A stretch of DNA of 64,000 nucleotides. Origin: G039954875 sp047528275 (GTDB lineage: Bacteria; Bacteroidota; Bacteroidia; Flavobacteriales; Blattabacteriaceae). Positions 39,016 to 49,391 of this stretch are shown piece by piece (position 1 is the first letter of the stretch; every line of letters starts with the position of its first letter). The translations under genes and the position numbers were made by a program. The stretch is from NCBI GenBank assembly GCA_047528275.1, contig CP180023.1:1302001-1366000 (forward strand), given 5' to 3'. The notes under the pieces are model-generated. The model was not told the origin of the DNA. It made no database searches and saw nothing but the letters and a program-made list of their open reading frames with translations.

Positions 39016-39480
39016 TTACCAGAAGCTAAAAATATCATAGATGTTTTTTTTTACCTCCGGGCCGTTTTGTATGTATCTATTTGTGAGAGTATTGTTGTAG
39101 ATTTCAGGTCTGGAGGTTTTTGCACTCTTATTTGAAGGCTCCTTTATCATTGAGTTTGCGGAGTTTTTTTTCAGTAGCCATTGAATGATCAAATTGGTCA
39201 CAGTAGCTAGGTTTTTAAGGATTGATACCGATTCTCTCAATATGATACCGATGACCACATAACGGGTAAAGAAGTCCAATGCTTGTGGATATTCATCTGA
39301 GAGGGTATAATTCTTCAAGAAGTAGTAGAGAATCAGGGCTAAGAAATAAATAAGGATAAACAATAAAAAAAAAGGAACAAAACTACAAGGAGAGCAGTAG
39401 TGAAAAAGCCCTCACTGCGGATAATACATTTATCGCGACAAGATCAAAACCGTCAAAGTACACTACATCCCCAAGAGGGG
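39016..39480 (-). pseudogene. Phage holin family protein
   Basis: The minus-strand frame begins near 39480 with NHIESDQCSSPLGDVVYFDG, then DLVAINVLSAVRAFSLLLSL. After a stop it is open for 115 codons: IYFLALILYYFLKNY and FFTRYVVIGIILRESVSILK then NLATV, then a polar basic tail. Two or three membrane helices and the ...LILxESxSILENLxxx phrase fit phage holins of the Bacteroidota type. With the adjoining amidase it forms a lysis pair. Confidence 0.55.
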
Positions 39481-39724
39481 ATGAGCACTGATCACTTTCA
39501 ATGTGATTCACTTCGAATAGAAGTATAAAAAATCACTCGTGAATCTTTGGATCAAATGATCAATATAATTAATATGCGAGATTTGTAGCTATAGTAAGGA
39601 TATTTATCATGAAGCTAGAAAATCCACTATAATTTTATCATATATATCATAAATAATTCTTTAATATATTCATATCTTGTTGTTTTAAATACTTTTCCTA
39701 TAAATACAGTTCATAATATCTATA

Positions 39725-40964
39725 TTGAGATGATTTCAAATACAGTAAATATATTCCTCTCCCTAATGAAAAAGATAAGATTTGTGTATTGGGTAATATC
39801 CATGATGGAGCTACGATCTCAGACCATTTGCATTAATAAATATTGTTTTCAATACTTTTTGACTCCTAAACTACAAAAACAGTTACATGAATTTGATATG
39901 AAAATGCATCGAGTTGCTTAACTCATTTATAGAGACCCTCTAGGTACGTTGGATAGGGTGATCATTTGGTTTTTTATTTTTATAATAGGCAGTGACTTTC
40001 TCTCAAATCGAAAGAGTTTCTACCACTACAGAAGTAGCATTGGAAATGCTCAGAAGCTAGAGAAAATTCAGGAATGAGTCCGATTAGATAATCTTCAATA
40101 ACTTACAAACTATAATAAGATATATTTAATAAAATCATAAAAATTACATAGGAAAAAGCTTTTTGATAGAGCTACATACTATCATGACGACCACTACTTC
40201 GGCTAAAGATTACGCGGTCAGTTACAGAAAAAGGCCTACTTATGTGAAGGATCACATCGATGAAAAAATAACCTATATATCCCACTTCATGGGAAGAAAT
40301 CAAAGATCTGATGGAGGATTTTTTTGAATTCATCAACAGTTAGAAGGATTTCATTCATCCCATTGTAAAGGTTTCTATCATTCATTTTCTTCTCGGGTAC
40401 ATTCACCCTTTTATCGATAGAAATGATCGAACTTCCAGACTCTTGTTTTATTGATATCATTTGAAAAATGATTATAAATTAATCAAAAACATTTTCATTT
40501 CTATAGCTATTATCAGATCTATAATACAATATGACAAATCCTTTCTTAAGACCGAATACAATAAGAATGATTTAATCTATTTTATCCTCTATTCGATAAA
40601 AATCCTAAATGAGGCTTTCGGTAAGATGATGGATTATCACAAGAAAAAGTAAGAGGAGAAAATATTGAAGATCCCTCTTATGTACTTTCTTAGCAAAGAA
40701 AAAGAATTTCTCAGGTCGACAAAGCCGCATCTTTATTTTATCTCTATGTAGAGCACACTAAGGATTTTTCCGTTAAAAGATTATGCTCGTATGAGCGGTA
40801 TTTCTCGAGCTACTGTACATGTAAGGATCTTTCAGACTTGGCTCGCTTGGGGCTATCTTAAGGAGGAAAAAAGAGGCGGAAACAACGCCTTTACCCTGAC
40901 TTCAATAAATCGGATCGAAGAAGTTCTTGAAAAAAAAAATCTATTATTCAATAGCGAATCTTAA
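39725..40964 (+). pseudogene. Fic-domain protein with C-terminal winged helix
   Basis: Joined frames read YRKRPTYVKDHIDEKITYI, EEIKDLMEDFFEFINS-like and KDFIHPIVKVSIIHFLLGYI, then HPFIDRNDRTSRLLFY. This is the Fic motif HPFx(D/E)GNGRxxR, with both glycines changed (Gly to Arg, Gly to Asp). It continues LIKNIFISIAIIRSIIQYDK and an open 63-codon piece. The end reads SGISRATVHVRI and WGYLKEEKRGGNNAFTLTSI, a winged-helix domain often fused to Fic. Fic proteins transfer AMP to target proteins and can act on host factors. It is clearly dead. Confidence 0.85.
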
Positions 40965-43573
40965 TTCCTTTAAAAATAAAAAAATCAGAATGTATTTAGT
41001 GTTTTTCCTTCTAGGATAGCTGACTTTATCTAGAAGAATGAAAAAATACAAGGAGCTAGAAACCCAAACTAAAGAAGAGGATAAAGACCTATGAAATAAG
41101 AAGAACCCTATCGCTCCATATGAATGGAGGAAGGAAAAAGGAAAATAAAATCGTACGATTTTCGTTCGAATATGTAGAATTTAGTTGTATAAATGATTAA
41201 TTTTAAATTATTTACAAATTATATTATCACTACTACTCTCACACACGGAGCCTTAGATTCAAGTTTCGACCAGACCCCCGTTAGAGTAACGGTATGAAAA
41301 TAAATAATTTAATCTTGTTTTTATTTTTTTTCTTTGATGATTTTCCCTTGAATTTCGAGAAATTTCCTACATTTTTCGGGTAAAATCATCCGAATGAAAA
41401 TCAGAATACCAATCATTTAGCAAATGAGCTCGTTTTTAGTATTGACTATCTCTTCTTTGGGTTCGTATTTGGCCTAGATTACTTTGGTTTTATCTTAGCC
41501 ACATCTTCTTTAGTAGTAAGATATTTAATACTATTCTAAACCCCAATAGGTGTTTTATCTTTCAAATATCCACCAATACTTCATCACCTTCATAATCTAT
41601 CTTCCTAAACAGTATCATAGATTTTTAAAGTAAACATTTCTACTGTTTTAAAACTAAAAATGTACGAAGCTTTATAGCTGGAGGGTTACCAATCCAAAAG
41701 GATAAGGTCAAAAAATCCGCTTGCTCTTTCTAATCGGTAAAATTAGAAAAAACTTATAAAGCTTGAAGATTTAGTTGACGAGATCGACTAGATAAATACA
41801 GTAAATATAAAAAATATTATTTCAAAAGTAACTTCCGGCAGAAGTTGTGTAAAGAAGAACTACTAGAACTGGTCAAAAACGGCATGGTCGGTTTTTGAAT
41901 CCTTCTTGCCTGTAAACTACATAGTGACTGTTTACATATTACACTTGCTGAATTCGTCTCCTCCTTGCTTCTGCTTGCAGACGATGGGACTCAAGACATA
42001 TCTCTTCCAACAGACTTCTTTCTGATTACTTCGTCATATGGACTCGTTCATTTAAAGCTGCTTGGACTGTGAGAATTTCTTGATAAAATTTGAATTTTTA
42101 TATTTCATAGTCTTGATTGCTTATCATATATTATGATGTCTTTATCGTCCATGGATACAGTCACTCCTTTTATTAAGCAATGAAGGTGACAAACTACGTT
42201 TTTTTTTGACAGATATTAGATCAACCTTTATTAAAGTTCTTATTAGAGACATAACCTGAATCAGCCTTTATTTTTTTTAAAAAAAAATCAATCCGATTTA
42301 ATCGATCAAACTCTTTTTTGAATCTGATATCTTCAATGGGTATATAAATAGGTTCAAATTTTGAATAAATATTTTTTTTTAGTTTATTGTGAAATATTTC
42401 AATTAAATAACAAGCCAAAATCTTCAATCGTTCGTAATCAGATTCATCAATTGTTATATGAATATAATTTTTACGAATTATCATTATATTAATCATTGAT
42501 TTAGTTGGATATCCATCTGTAATTTTATCATTTACTAATGATCCCAATCACTATTATTAATAAAGATAAAAATTTTACTTTTTTTAATGGGAATATAATA
42601 TGCTACTTTTTCCTAACCACTACTTCCATTATATGTTTTTTTTTTCAACTACTCAAGTTTTTGAGAATAAAATACGATCCTCATCTAAAAACTAGGAATA
42701 AGTATGCTTTCTATTTCCTCTATAATATTTTGCTCAGTTTGAATAAGATATTAACACTTACGTTCTGGTATTTATACAATCTTCTAAATGTCTACTGATT
42801 ACGTTCAATACACTTTCCTAAAAACTTTCTAACTTCTTTATTTATCTTTGGACATCTTTGATCAATTTTTTCCCAGTAAAGTCAGAGACTAATTGACCTG
42901 ACTCATATACAGCGAAAATTGTTATATTTTAAAGGCACAACGTTGCATATTTTTCAGGATTTATACTTAGATCTATCTTTTCTTTCGTTTGATTAAAATG
43001 GTCTTTTTACGAGTTGATCACATCAAGTAAGGTTTGGAAAAATATAAGAATGTTTGGATACATCTTGCCTTCACCCTCGTAATCTGGGTAGGCAGTAAAT
43101 CGGTCAACCTCTTGCAGCTTTTGATCTTTTTGATCCCAATCTTTTCCTTGAGGATATTAAAGTATACAACCCATTACGCAAGTGTACGATCCCTAAGTCG
43201 GTTACTTTCAAAGCATATTTCTCACTAGATAGTTTCTTTACAGCAATTTCCATATCTAGCTCTGTATTTCAAGATAAAAATATTCGAGTGATAGACTTGT
43301 GGTCAGATATTCACCCGATCCTTTCGATCCTTTCGCTTTTTGGGCTCTTGAGCCTGATTTTGGAACTTTCTCCGACAGACCGAGTAGTCGTACGTTTATA
43401 TCAAGAAAAAAAAGTCTGGAATAAAGCCAAAGGATAGTTGGTATGAGATACCATTTTTTACGTTCAGTTCCCATGTCTTACATCTTAAAAAATTAATAGT
43501 TCGATGAGCATTTAACCCTCTGTTAGTGATGATAGTTTAAAAGATATTCTTCTTAAACTTAAGATATAAACTT
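40965..43573. other. Decayed accessory region without recognisable intact gene
   Basis: A minus-strand frame at 42221-42547 is open for 108 codons from a TTG (MINIMIIRKNYIHITIDES, YERLKILACYLIEIFHNKLK). It is AT-rich and may be a small real gene or a fragment; family unknown. Minus frames at 43000-43250 read VTDLGIVHLRNGLYT and QKDQKLQEVDRFTAYPDYEG, again unrecognised. 41000-42200 shows only short broken frames. Confidence 0.3.
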
Positions 43574-44640
43574 ATGAAGTTCATTGAAATTGACTTAGCA
43601 AAAAACTCATTTTTGGCTATTTTTCCTCAGAATGTGGGTTACTTTATAGTCATATACAAGAATGACAAAAAAAGCATTGAAATCTTTCTAAATAAACTTG
43701 ATAGAGAAGAGCATCACTCTATCTTATAGGTTACAGGAAATTATGGGGGCTTATTGCTGCATATATTCACAGAGCGGGAAATGCCCATATCAATTGTCAA
43801 CCCTAAATAAACCAAATAATTTACTCATATGATGCTGAAGATGAACAAAAAAAACAAGATAAACGCTTATCTTATTACCCTGTATGGAGAAAAGATGTAT
43901 CCGCATCTCTATAAAATGCTAGATAAAGATCATACAAGCTTTAAATCAACAAAAAGCGCTGCTTTCTCAGATGAGAAAAAACGAACCATGTTCTGCAATA
44001 TTCAAAAGTCTTTCAGTATATTATCACAGTTGGATGCTTTGGTATTAAATGCTTTAGAGCAGAACATAATCTTTATTGAAAAAGGCATAGAAATACTAGA
44101 GAAACAAATGCGTTCTATCTCTCAAAAAGTATTTAATCAACTCTATAAATGCATTAGTTTCATCAAAGGAATGGGAAATAGAATCGCTCTAGAGATCATC
44201 TTAGTTACTGTTTTGGGAAAACACTTTCAAAGGACCAAGCAATTCTCTAAGTACATCACATCAACATAATTCCCAATTATGAATATTCAGGCCTCTCTAT
44301 AAGGAAAAATGGGTATACCAACCATATCCATGGGGAACCCATAGCTTTATACATGCCTTCTTGGTCTACTATATCCCTTAATAAGGGTTGTAGAAGGTTT
44401 TATGAAAGATTAAAAACTAGAGGAAAACCTTTAAAAATAGCCCTCATTACTGTGGCTAATAAATTCATTCGATAGGTTTTTGGTATCCTTAAAAATAATG
44501 CTCTATATATTGACGGTTTTGTTTCCGATCTATACATAAATCTTTCCCTTTCCTCTTGCTTTTTAACATAGTTCGTAAAAACTCCAAAAAGAGACCTCGC
44601 GGGTGGATAGGAATTATTCAAATTTAGAGGATATTGTAAA
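43574..44640 (+). pseudogene. IS110-family transposase
   Basis: Starts MKFIEIDLAKNSFLAIFP (family: GIDVSKxxxxVA with the first catalytic Asp). It continues LNKLDREEHH, TGNYGGLLLHIF, MPISIVNP and MLKMNKKNKINAYLITLYGE (family: NPxxIKxFAxSxxxxxKTDKxDAxxIAxYG). An open piece of 146 codons holds SFIKGMGNRIALEIILVTVL, the helix-hairpin before the C-terminal domain. Then come EPIALYMPSWSTIS-like and ERLKTRGKPLKIALITVANK. Stops at about 43729 and 43809, a lost catalytic-domain loop and shifts after 44270 inactivate it. IS110 elements lack long inverted repeats, and none is seen. Confidence 0.8.
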
Positions 44641-44949
44641 CCTAAATTATTAACTATAAGATGATTGATTATGAATAGAAAAATAGCTTAGCTCTCCGAG
44701 AATCTTTTTCTTTAAAAACTCTCTTTTCCTTAAGCTTGCCTCTTTGCTTATTTTTCTCCTGTTGCACTTTGCTACAAAATCTAGATACACTTGTTTATTG
44801 CTCTATTTCTTCAAATCATGATGAGATAGGATATTGTATTTTGGAGTACTTGAATCTTTGCGATGTTTAAATAAACGCTAAATAATCATTTCAAGTAGCG
44901 CCACCAATATAACAAAGTCAATCAATAGGTCAATACTATTCTTTCATTA

Positions 44950-45110
44950 AAGTTTGGCTCTCAAAGAGAAGGGTTTTACCATCAAGTTACTCCTTATGTT
45001 CATTCTTAAATTTTATAGCTTGTTACGCCAGTTTTTTACTGATCAACCTCCTCTTGATTTTTTAACCCTTCCGAAAGAACGGAAACCATACCGTCTAAGA
45101 CTGTATTACT
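44950..45110 (+). pseudogene. Possible transposase C-terminal remnant
   Basis: An open plus frame reads GFTIKLLLMFILKFYSLLRQ then FFTDQPPLDFL. The hydrophobic-aromatic helix and the following TxxPPLDFL resemble the end of IS4/IS5-type transposases. Too short to be sure. The stretch from 44641 to here shows nothing else. Confidence 0.25.
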
Positions 45111-45111
45111 C

Positions 45112-45705
45112 TTACTCCCCCCCTATGCCTTCTCCAATTTTCTTATCCCCATTAGGCTTGAAATAGACGATGAGGTTTTGCAAATGAATATCCTTAATAC
45201 ACTTGAAAATAATTTTTTCATCTTTCTTTATGGGTATATTTTCTTCATGAAATTCATATTCGTAAAACTCATCTCTTTGATTTTTAATAAGTTTTGAGTT
45301 TTTTGCATTGAAAGTAACTATTGGAGTTTTTTGGCTGATGTCCTCCCTATCCCCAATCCATAATTTTAATTCCCATGTATCATTTGTATTTATTGCCAAA
45401 AAACCTGAAATATCTATAATCCCATCTTCTATGGCTTTTATATTCCCTATTCTTTTTTTACTATCGTTAAGTAATGTAGTTTTTATCCAATGTTTTTTCT
45501 GTTCAGAATTTTTGGGTTCAGGAAATTCATAAATGCAGTTATTATTTTTTTCTCTAATTACAGTTTGACTCACACCTGGCGCATTAGGCCAACGATAAAT
45601 TTCATGGGAGTAGTTCTTGGCTTCGTTTCCTTTGTTAAATCTCTCATCATCATCGCAAGCAACAATGAATAAAACTAAAACCAGGGACCATACTAAGATC
45701 TTCAT
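45112..45705 (-). CDS. Uncharacterised lipoprotein
   Basis: A 197-residue intact frame with ATG start. The signal peptide is MKILVWSLVLVLFIVAC, lipobox cysteine at residue 17, followed by acidic DDDER, which suggests surface or outer-membrane anchoring. The mature part is rich in charged residues and beta-like segments (GIIDISGFLAINTNDTWELK, KDEKIIFKCIKDIHLQNLIV). It ends in a glycine-rich tail encoded partly by a G7 run. I do not recognise the family. Immediately upstream (46.0-46.5 kb) is a decayed second copy. It is the only intact gene in the 11 kb between recG and mnmA, so selection probably keeps it. Confidence 0.75.
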   Translation of the reverse strand: MKILVWSLVLVLFIVACDDDERFNKGNEAKNYSHEIYRWPNAPGVSQTVIREKNNNCIYEFPEPKNSEQKKHWIKTTLLNDSKKRIGNIKAIEDGIIDISGFLAINTNDTWELKLWIGDREDISQKTPIVTFNAKNSKLIKNQRDEFYEYEFHEENIPIKKDEKIIFKCIKDIHLQNLIVYFKPNGDKKIGEGIGGE

Positions 45706-46024
45706 AATTTCGATTTAAATAAACATTTATCAATATAGCTACGTATTTCTTATTAAGAATATAAAAATACAAAAATTTAATTTAAAATTATCCAGATTGA
45801 TCTATTATTGAATACTAATATATTTGTACCTCTAGTGGATAATTGTATGTAATCTTGTTCAAATATTTTTTATTTTATTTTCATTATATCATAATTCAAA
45901 ATACAATATATCACATTTGATCATAATAACTTTGCATAGGTAAGAATATTTTAGCAAGTGCAAGGCAAATTCACGAGAGGTTTCTACTGAGAAAAAATTT
46001 TATCTTGTTCTATTTCATAGTAAT

Positions 46025-46495
46025 ATTGAGTTTTCTTATCTTTCTTAGATTTGAAATAGAGAATGAGGTTTTGTAAATAAATATCTTTAATACACTTGAA
46101 TATAATTTCTTCATATTTATTTACGGGTATATTTTATCTATGAAATTTATATTCGTAAAAATCACCCCATTAATTTTTAATAAGTTTTTATTTTTTTTAT
46201 TTAATATTATATCCTTACGTAATAAATAATTCCAATTATTATATATCATATGTATTTTTTTCTAAAAAAAACATGGAATATTTATAATTTCATTTTCTAT
46301 GGATTTTATATTCCCCATTCTTTTTTTACTATCATTAAGTAATATTCTTTTTATCTAATGTTTTTCTGTTCAGAATGTTTGGGTTCAGGAAATTCATAAA
46401 TGTAGTTATTCTTTTTTCTCTACTTACAATTTGACTCACATCTGGCCCATTAGACTAACGATAAATTTCATGATGATAATTATCCGTTTCGATCA
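46025..46495 (-). pseudogene. Decayed tandem copy of the 45.1-kb lipoprotein gene
   Basis: Read on the minus strand it gives NYHHEIYR, SNGPDVSQIVSREKKNNYI, YEFPEPKHSEQK and SLKYKL-like pieces. These align with NYSHEIYRWPNAPGVSQTV and IYEFPEPKNSEQKK of the intact gene in the same order through almost its whole length. The signal peptide is gone. Stops, shifts and loss of GC pairs mark it as an old duplicate. Nucleotide similarity is highest around 46330-46460. Confidence 0.8.
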
Positions 46496-48156
46496 AATCG
46501 GTATTCTTAATTATCTTCAATCCGATATGCAAAGAAGATGTAATGAGCCATTCAAAAATCCCTCCGAAAGCATTAGGGGAATTACCTTCTTTGTCCCCCC
46601 TTTTTCTACTGAAGACAGCTTCTTTAAGAATATTAGGGAATCCTTTAAATTGATATTTAATCCTGCATACTCACGGCATAAATGCCATCTTTGGATACTT
46701 CTATTTTATCCCCATCTTCTAAGGATTCTGATTGAATAAATAACTTGCCCTGTTTGATGTCCAGGCTGAGAGTTTTATCCTGAGAGGTGATTTTGCATTT
46801 ATCGATAAACCAGTCGGGTACTTAGCTCTTTTGGATAATGGACCCCTTGACCATATCTAAATGTCTTTTTCCGATACGTTCCGATCTAGGCTATTTTCTC
46901 ATTACCTACGATAAATTGATTCTCATCGAGATCAATAAAGCTGTATCCATCTACGCTTTTCATCTTACCGATGGTAACATTTTTTAGCTAACAAGCCGTA
47001 TTGTTCCATAGTGATGATCCTTTCTCCTGAAAATAGCTTTGAGATCACTTGCAAAGGTTGGTTCATGAGTTTTGCGATCCCTGTATTGTTTCTTTCCAAG
47101 CCTTTATAAAAAAGAATTTTAAAAAGTTGACAAGTCCACTGGTTAATTTCTTTTTTAAATCCAATGAATGTCGTAATTATTAAATAATTTTAATTATTAG
47201 TAAAGTAATTTATTTAATTCTTAAAAATATTTACCTCTCCCATAAGAGAATTATTCTTATTATTGAATAAATATTAAATATTATAATATGTACGAAAATT
47301 CAATACAATAAAACAGACTATAATGAACAGAATTTAAGGGACTAAGGTAAGAAAAAAATGTTCGATCTGAAATATTATGAATGATTATTAAACTATAAAT
47401 GTGTCTCTGATAAAGATTATTATAGGTTAAATTCTTAATATTTTATAATATACACAAAATATATGTTTAAATTTTTCAAGCTATGTTAGAAACGTTAGTG
47501 TACAGTTTTTTTTGAATGGTAGTCTTTTACTGAAGATGTAAAGATAGGACGCTTGGTGTTGCTCTCTATTGTGTTCGAATCTACTAATACATTCACCACA
47601 ATTTGGTATCAAATTACTTCCGTTGCTTGGAGTGTTCTGTTGAAAGTGCTATAATGATGAAGTCGGCCAAGTGTCTTTTAACTCATTTGATTAAGCAGTA
47701 TCTACTTTTAGCTAGATTATAGTTAAATTATTTTAAATTAAAATATAATACAAGATTAAAATAAATGTTAATTATCGAGGATTTTTGAATCTTTTAGTCT
47801 GTTTATTTTTATTTATAAATATCTCGTTTTTTTCAGTTTGTGCAGAGGATTCCTTTGATGAAGATTAAGGATTCTTTAGTTTATCTAGATGATTACTTAT
47901 CATCTTTTGGAAATTTTAGAATGGAGTAGAGTAGGCAGTTCTTTTGGATTGTGTGAAGTCTTTTGAAGAAGAACTTCGATGATACTCACGTGGTGAGTGA
48001 AAGGAGAAGTTAGTCTCTGTTTTTTTAGTATTTTATTAAATATTTAAATTTCTTATTTTTGTAGAATCAATAATAAAATACTTTATTTTTTTTAAAAAAA
48101 ATCTTACTTTATGTTATTATTAATAATAAAAATGTAAAAAAAAATTAAAATCAAGT
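46496..48156. other. Decayed region, one unidentified minus-strand relic, then AT-rich spacer
   Basis: Minus frames between 47130 and 46640 join into GIAKLMNQPLQVISKLFSGE, MEQYGLLAK, DGYSFIDLDENQFIVGNEK, ITSQDKTLSLDIKQGKLFIQ and DGDKIEVSKDGIYAVSM. This is one beta-rich protein of about 160 codons that I cannot name. From 47150 to 48150 the sequence is AT-rich with short broken frames only. Confidence 0.35.
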
Positions 48157-49344
48157 TTATGAGATAATTCCTGATCCAATGAGTTCTTCACCTAGATACC
48201 AAACAGCGAATTGCCCTTCGGTAATTGCTGCCTGAAACTCTTCAAACTCTATATAAAGCCCGTTTTCTACTTTGTATAAAATGGCTAGTTGCAAGGGTTG
48301 CCTGTAACGGATCCTACAATAGACCGACATCTCATCTCCTTCACTGAGTTCCAAATCTTTATAGATCCAATGTAGTTCGTCTTCCCTAATGAAAAGTGCT
48401 TTCCTGTATAAACCAGGATGGTTTTTTCCCATACCTGTGTAGACGATATTTTCCTTCACATCAGTTTCAATGACAAAAAGGGCTTCTTTGTGTCCACCCA
48501 CACGCAATCCTCTACGCTGTCCCTTGGTGAAGTAATGTGCTCCTTGATGCATGCCGATAATATTTCCGTCGTTTTTTTTGTATATTCTATTTTTTGATAG
48601 CAAGGCCAGCATTTCTTTTTTGGAAGAGGATAAAGGAGCTCGATAACGATAGATAGGAGCCTCAGGGAAGATCTCGACAATATCACCCCTCCTTGGTTGT
48701 AGCTTTTGCTGTAAAAAATCAGGCAAATGTACCTTACCAACAAAACAGAGTCCTTGAGAATCTTTCTTCTCAGCAGTGATGAGTCCTGCTTCAGCAGCGA
48801 TCTTTCTGACTTCTTTTTTGGTGAGTGTGCCTAACGGAAAAATGGATTTACTCAACTGATACTGGTTGAGTTGGCAGAGAAAATAGGATTGATCTTTGTT
48901 AATATCTTTCCCAACCAACAAATGGTAGGTCAATCTCCCGTTTTTCAAAAAACATTCCCTTCTAGCGTAATGACCTGTAGCGATGCCATCGGCTCCAAGT
49001 GAGCGGGCTTTTTCCAAAAATAAATTGAATTTGATCTCACGGTTACAGAGCACATCCGGATTGGGTGTACGACCATGTGCATATTCAGAAAACATATAGT
49101 CTACGATACGTTCCTTATATTGTCGGCTCAGATCGATCACCTGAAAGGGAATATCAAGTTTTTGGGCAACGAGCATCGCGTCGGTACTATCTTCGATCCA
49201 AGGGCACTCAACATGGCGTGTTACACTAGCATCATGCCAATTACGCATGAAGAGACCAACTACTTCATAACCCTGCTCTTTGAGTAATAAAACTGCTACG
49301 CTCGAGTCTACCCCACCGGAAAGTCCTACGATAATTCGTTTCAT
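48157..49344 (-). CDS. mnmA: tRNA-specific 2-thiouridylase MnmA
   Basis: Adds sulfur to U34 of Lys, Glu and Gln tRNAs. The 395-residue product starts MKRIIVGLSGGVDSSVAVLL with the ATP pyrophosphatase loop. The two catalytic cysteines are Cys100 (PNPDVLCNREIKF) and Cys200 (DSQGLCFVGKV), and the C-terminal beta-barrel is complete. The chosen ATG is 20 codons inside the longest frame, which would overlap the permease gene. It is the last gene of the grpE-to-mnmA run, 47 bp after the permease stop. An insertion of a dozen or more residues near 255-270 makes it slightly longer than most. Intact. Confidence 0.96.
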   Translation of the reverse strand: MKRIIVGLSGGVDSSVAVLLLKEQGYEVVGLFMRNWHDASVTRHVECPWIEDSTDAMLVAQKLDIPFQVIDLSRQYKERIVDYMFSEYAHGRTPNPDVLCNREIKFNLFLEKARSLGADGIATGHYARRECFLKNGRLTYHLLVGKDINKDQSYFLCQLNQYQLSKSIFPLGTLTKKEVRKIAAEAGLITAEKKDSQGLCFVGKVHLPDFLQQKLQPRRGDIVEIFPEAPIYRYRAPLSSSKKEMLALLSKNRIYKKNDGNIIGMHQGAHYFTKGQRRGLRVGGHKEALFVIETDVKENIVYTGMGKNHPGLYRKALFIREDELHWIYKDLELSEGDEMSVYCRIRYRQPLQLAILYKVENGLYIEFEEFQAAITEGQFAVWYLGEELIGSGIIS

Positions 49345-49391
49345 ACTATTTTTAGGTAAAGTTACAGACTTTTGATTGGGACGAAGCTGAA

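Larger units (their letters stand above)
38309..39442. repeat. Inverted repeat of about 52 bp flanking a phage lysis module
   Basis: 38309-38360 and 39390-39442 are reverse complements with about three mismatches in the central 50 bp. They are 1.03 kb apart. The repeat encodes LVAINVLSAVRAFSLLLSL on opposite strands. Everything between the arms reads as a holin-amidase-spanin set on the minus strand. Confidence 0.75.

Noticed and set aside
45112..45124. G7 run at the end of the lipoprotein gene as a phase-variation tract
   Set aside because: It is short and only affects the last three codons before the stop, so length changes would hardly alter the protein.
47541..47620. TTCGAATC-containing stretch as a tRNA T-arm
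   Set aside because: No acceptor or anticodon stems pair around it. No tRNA or rRNA gene could be recognised anywhere in the window.
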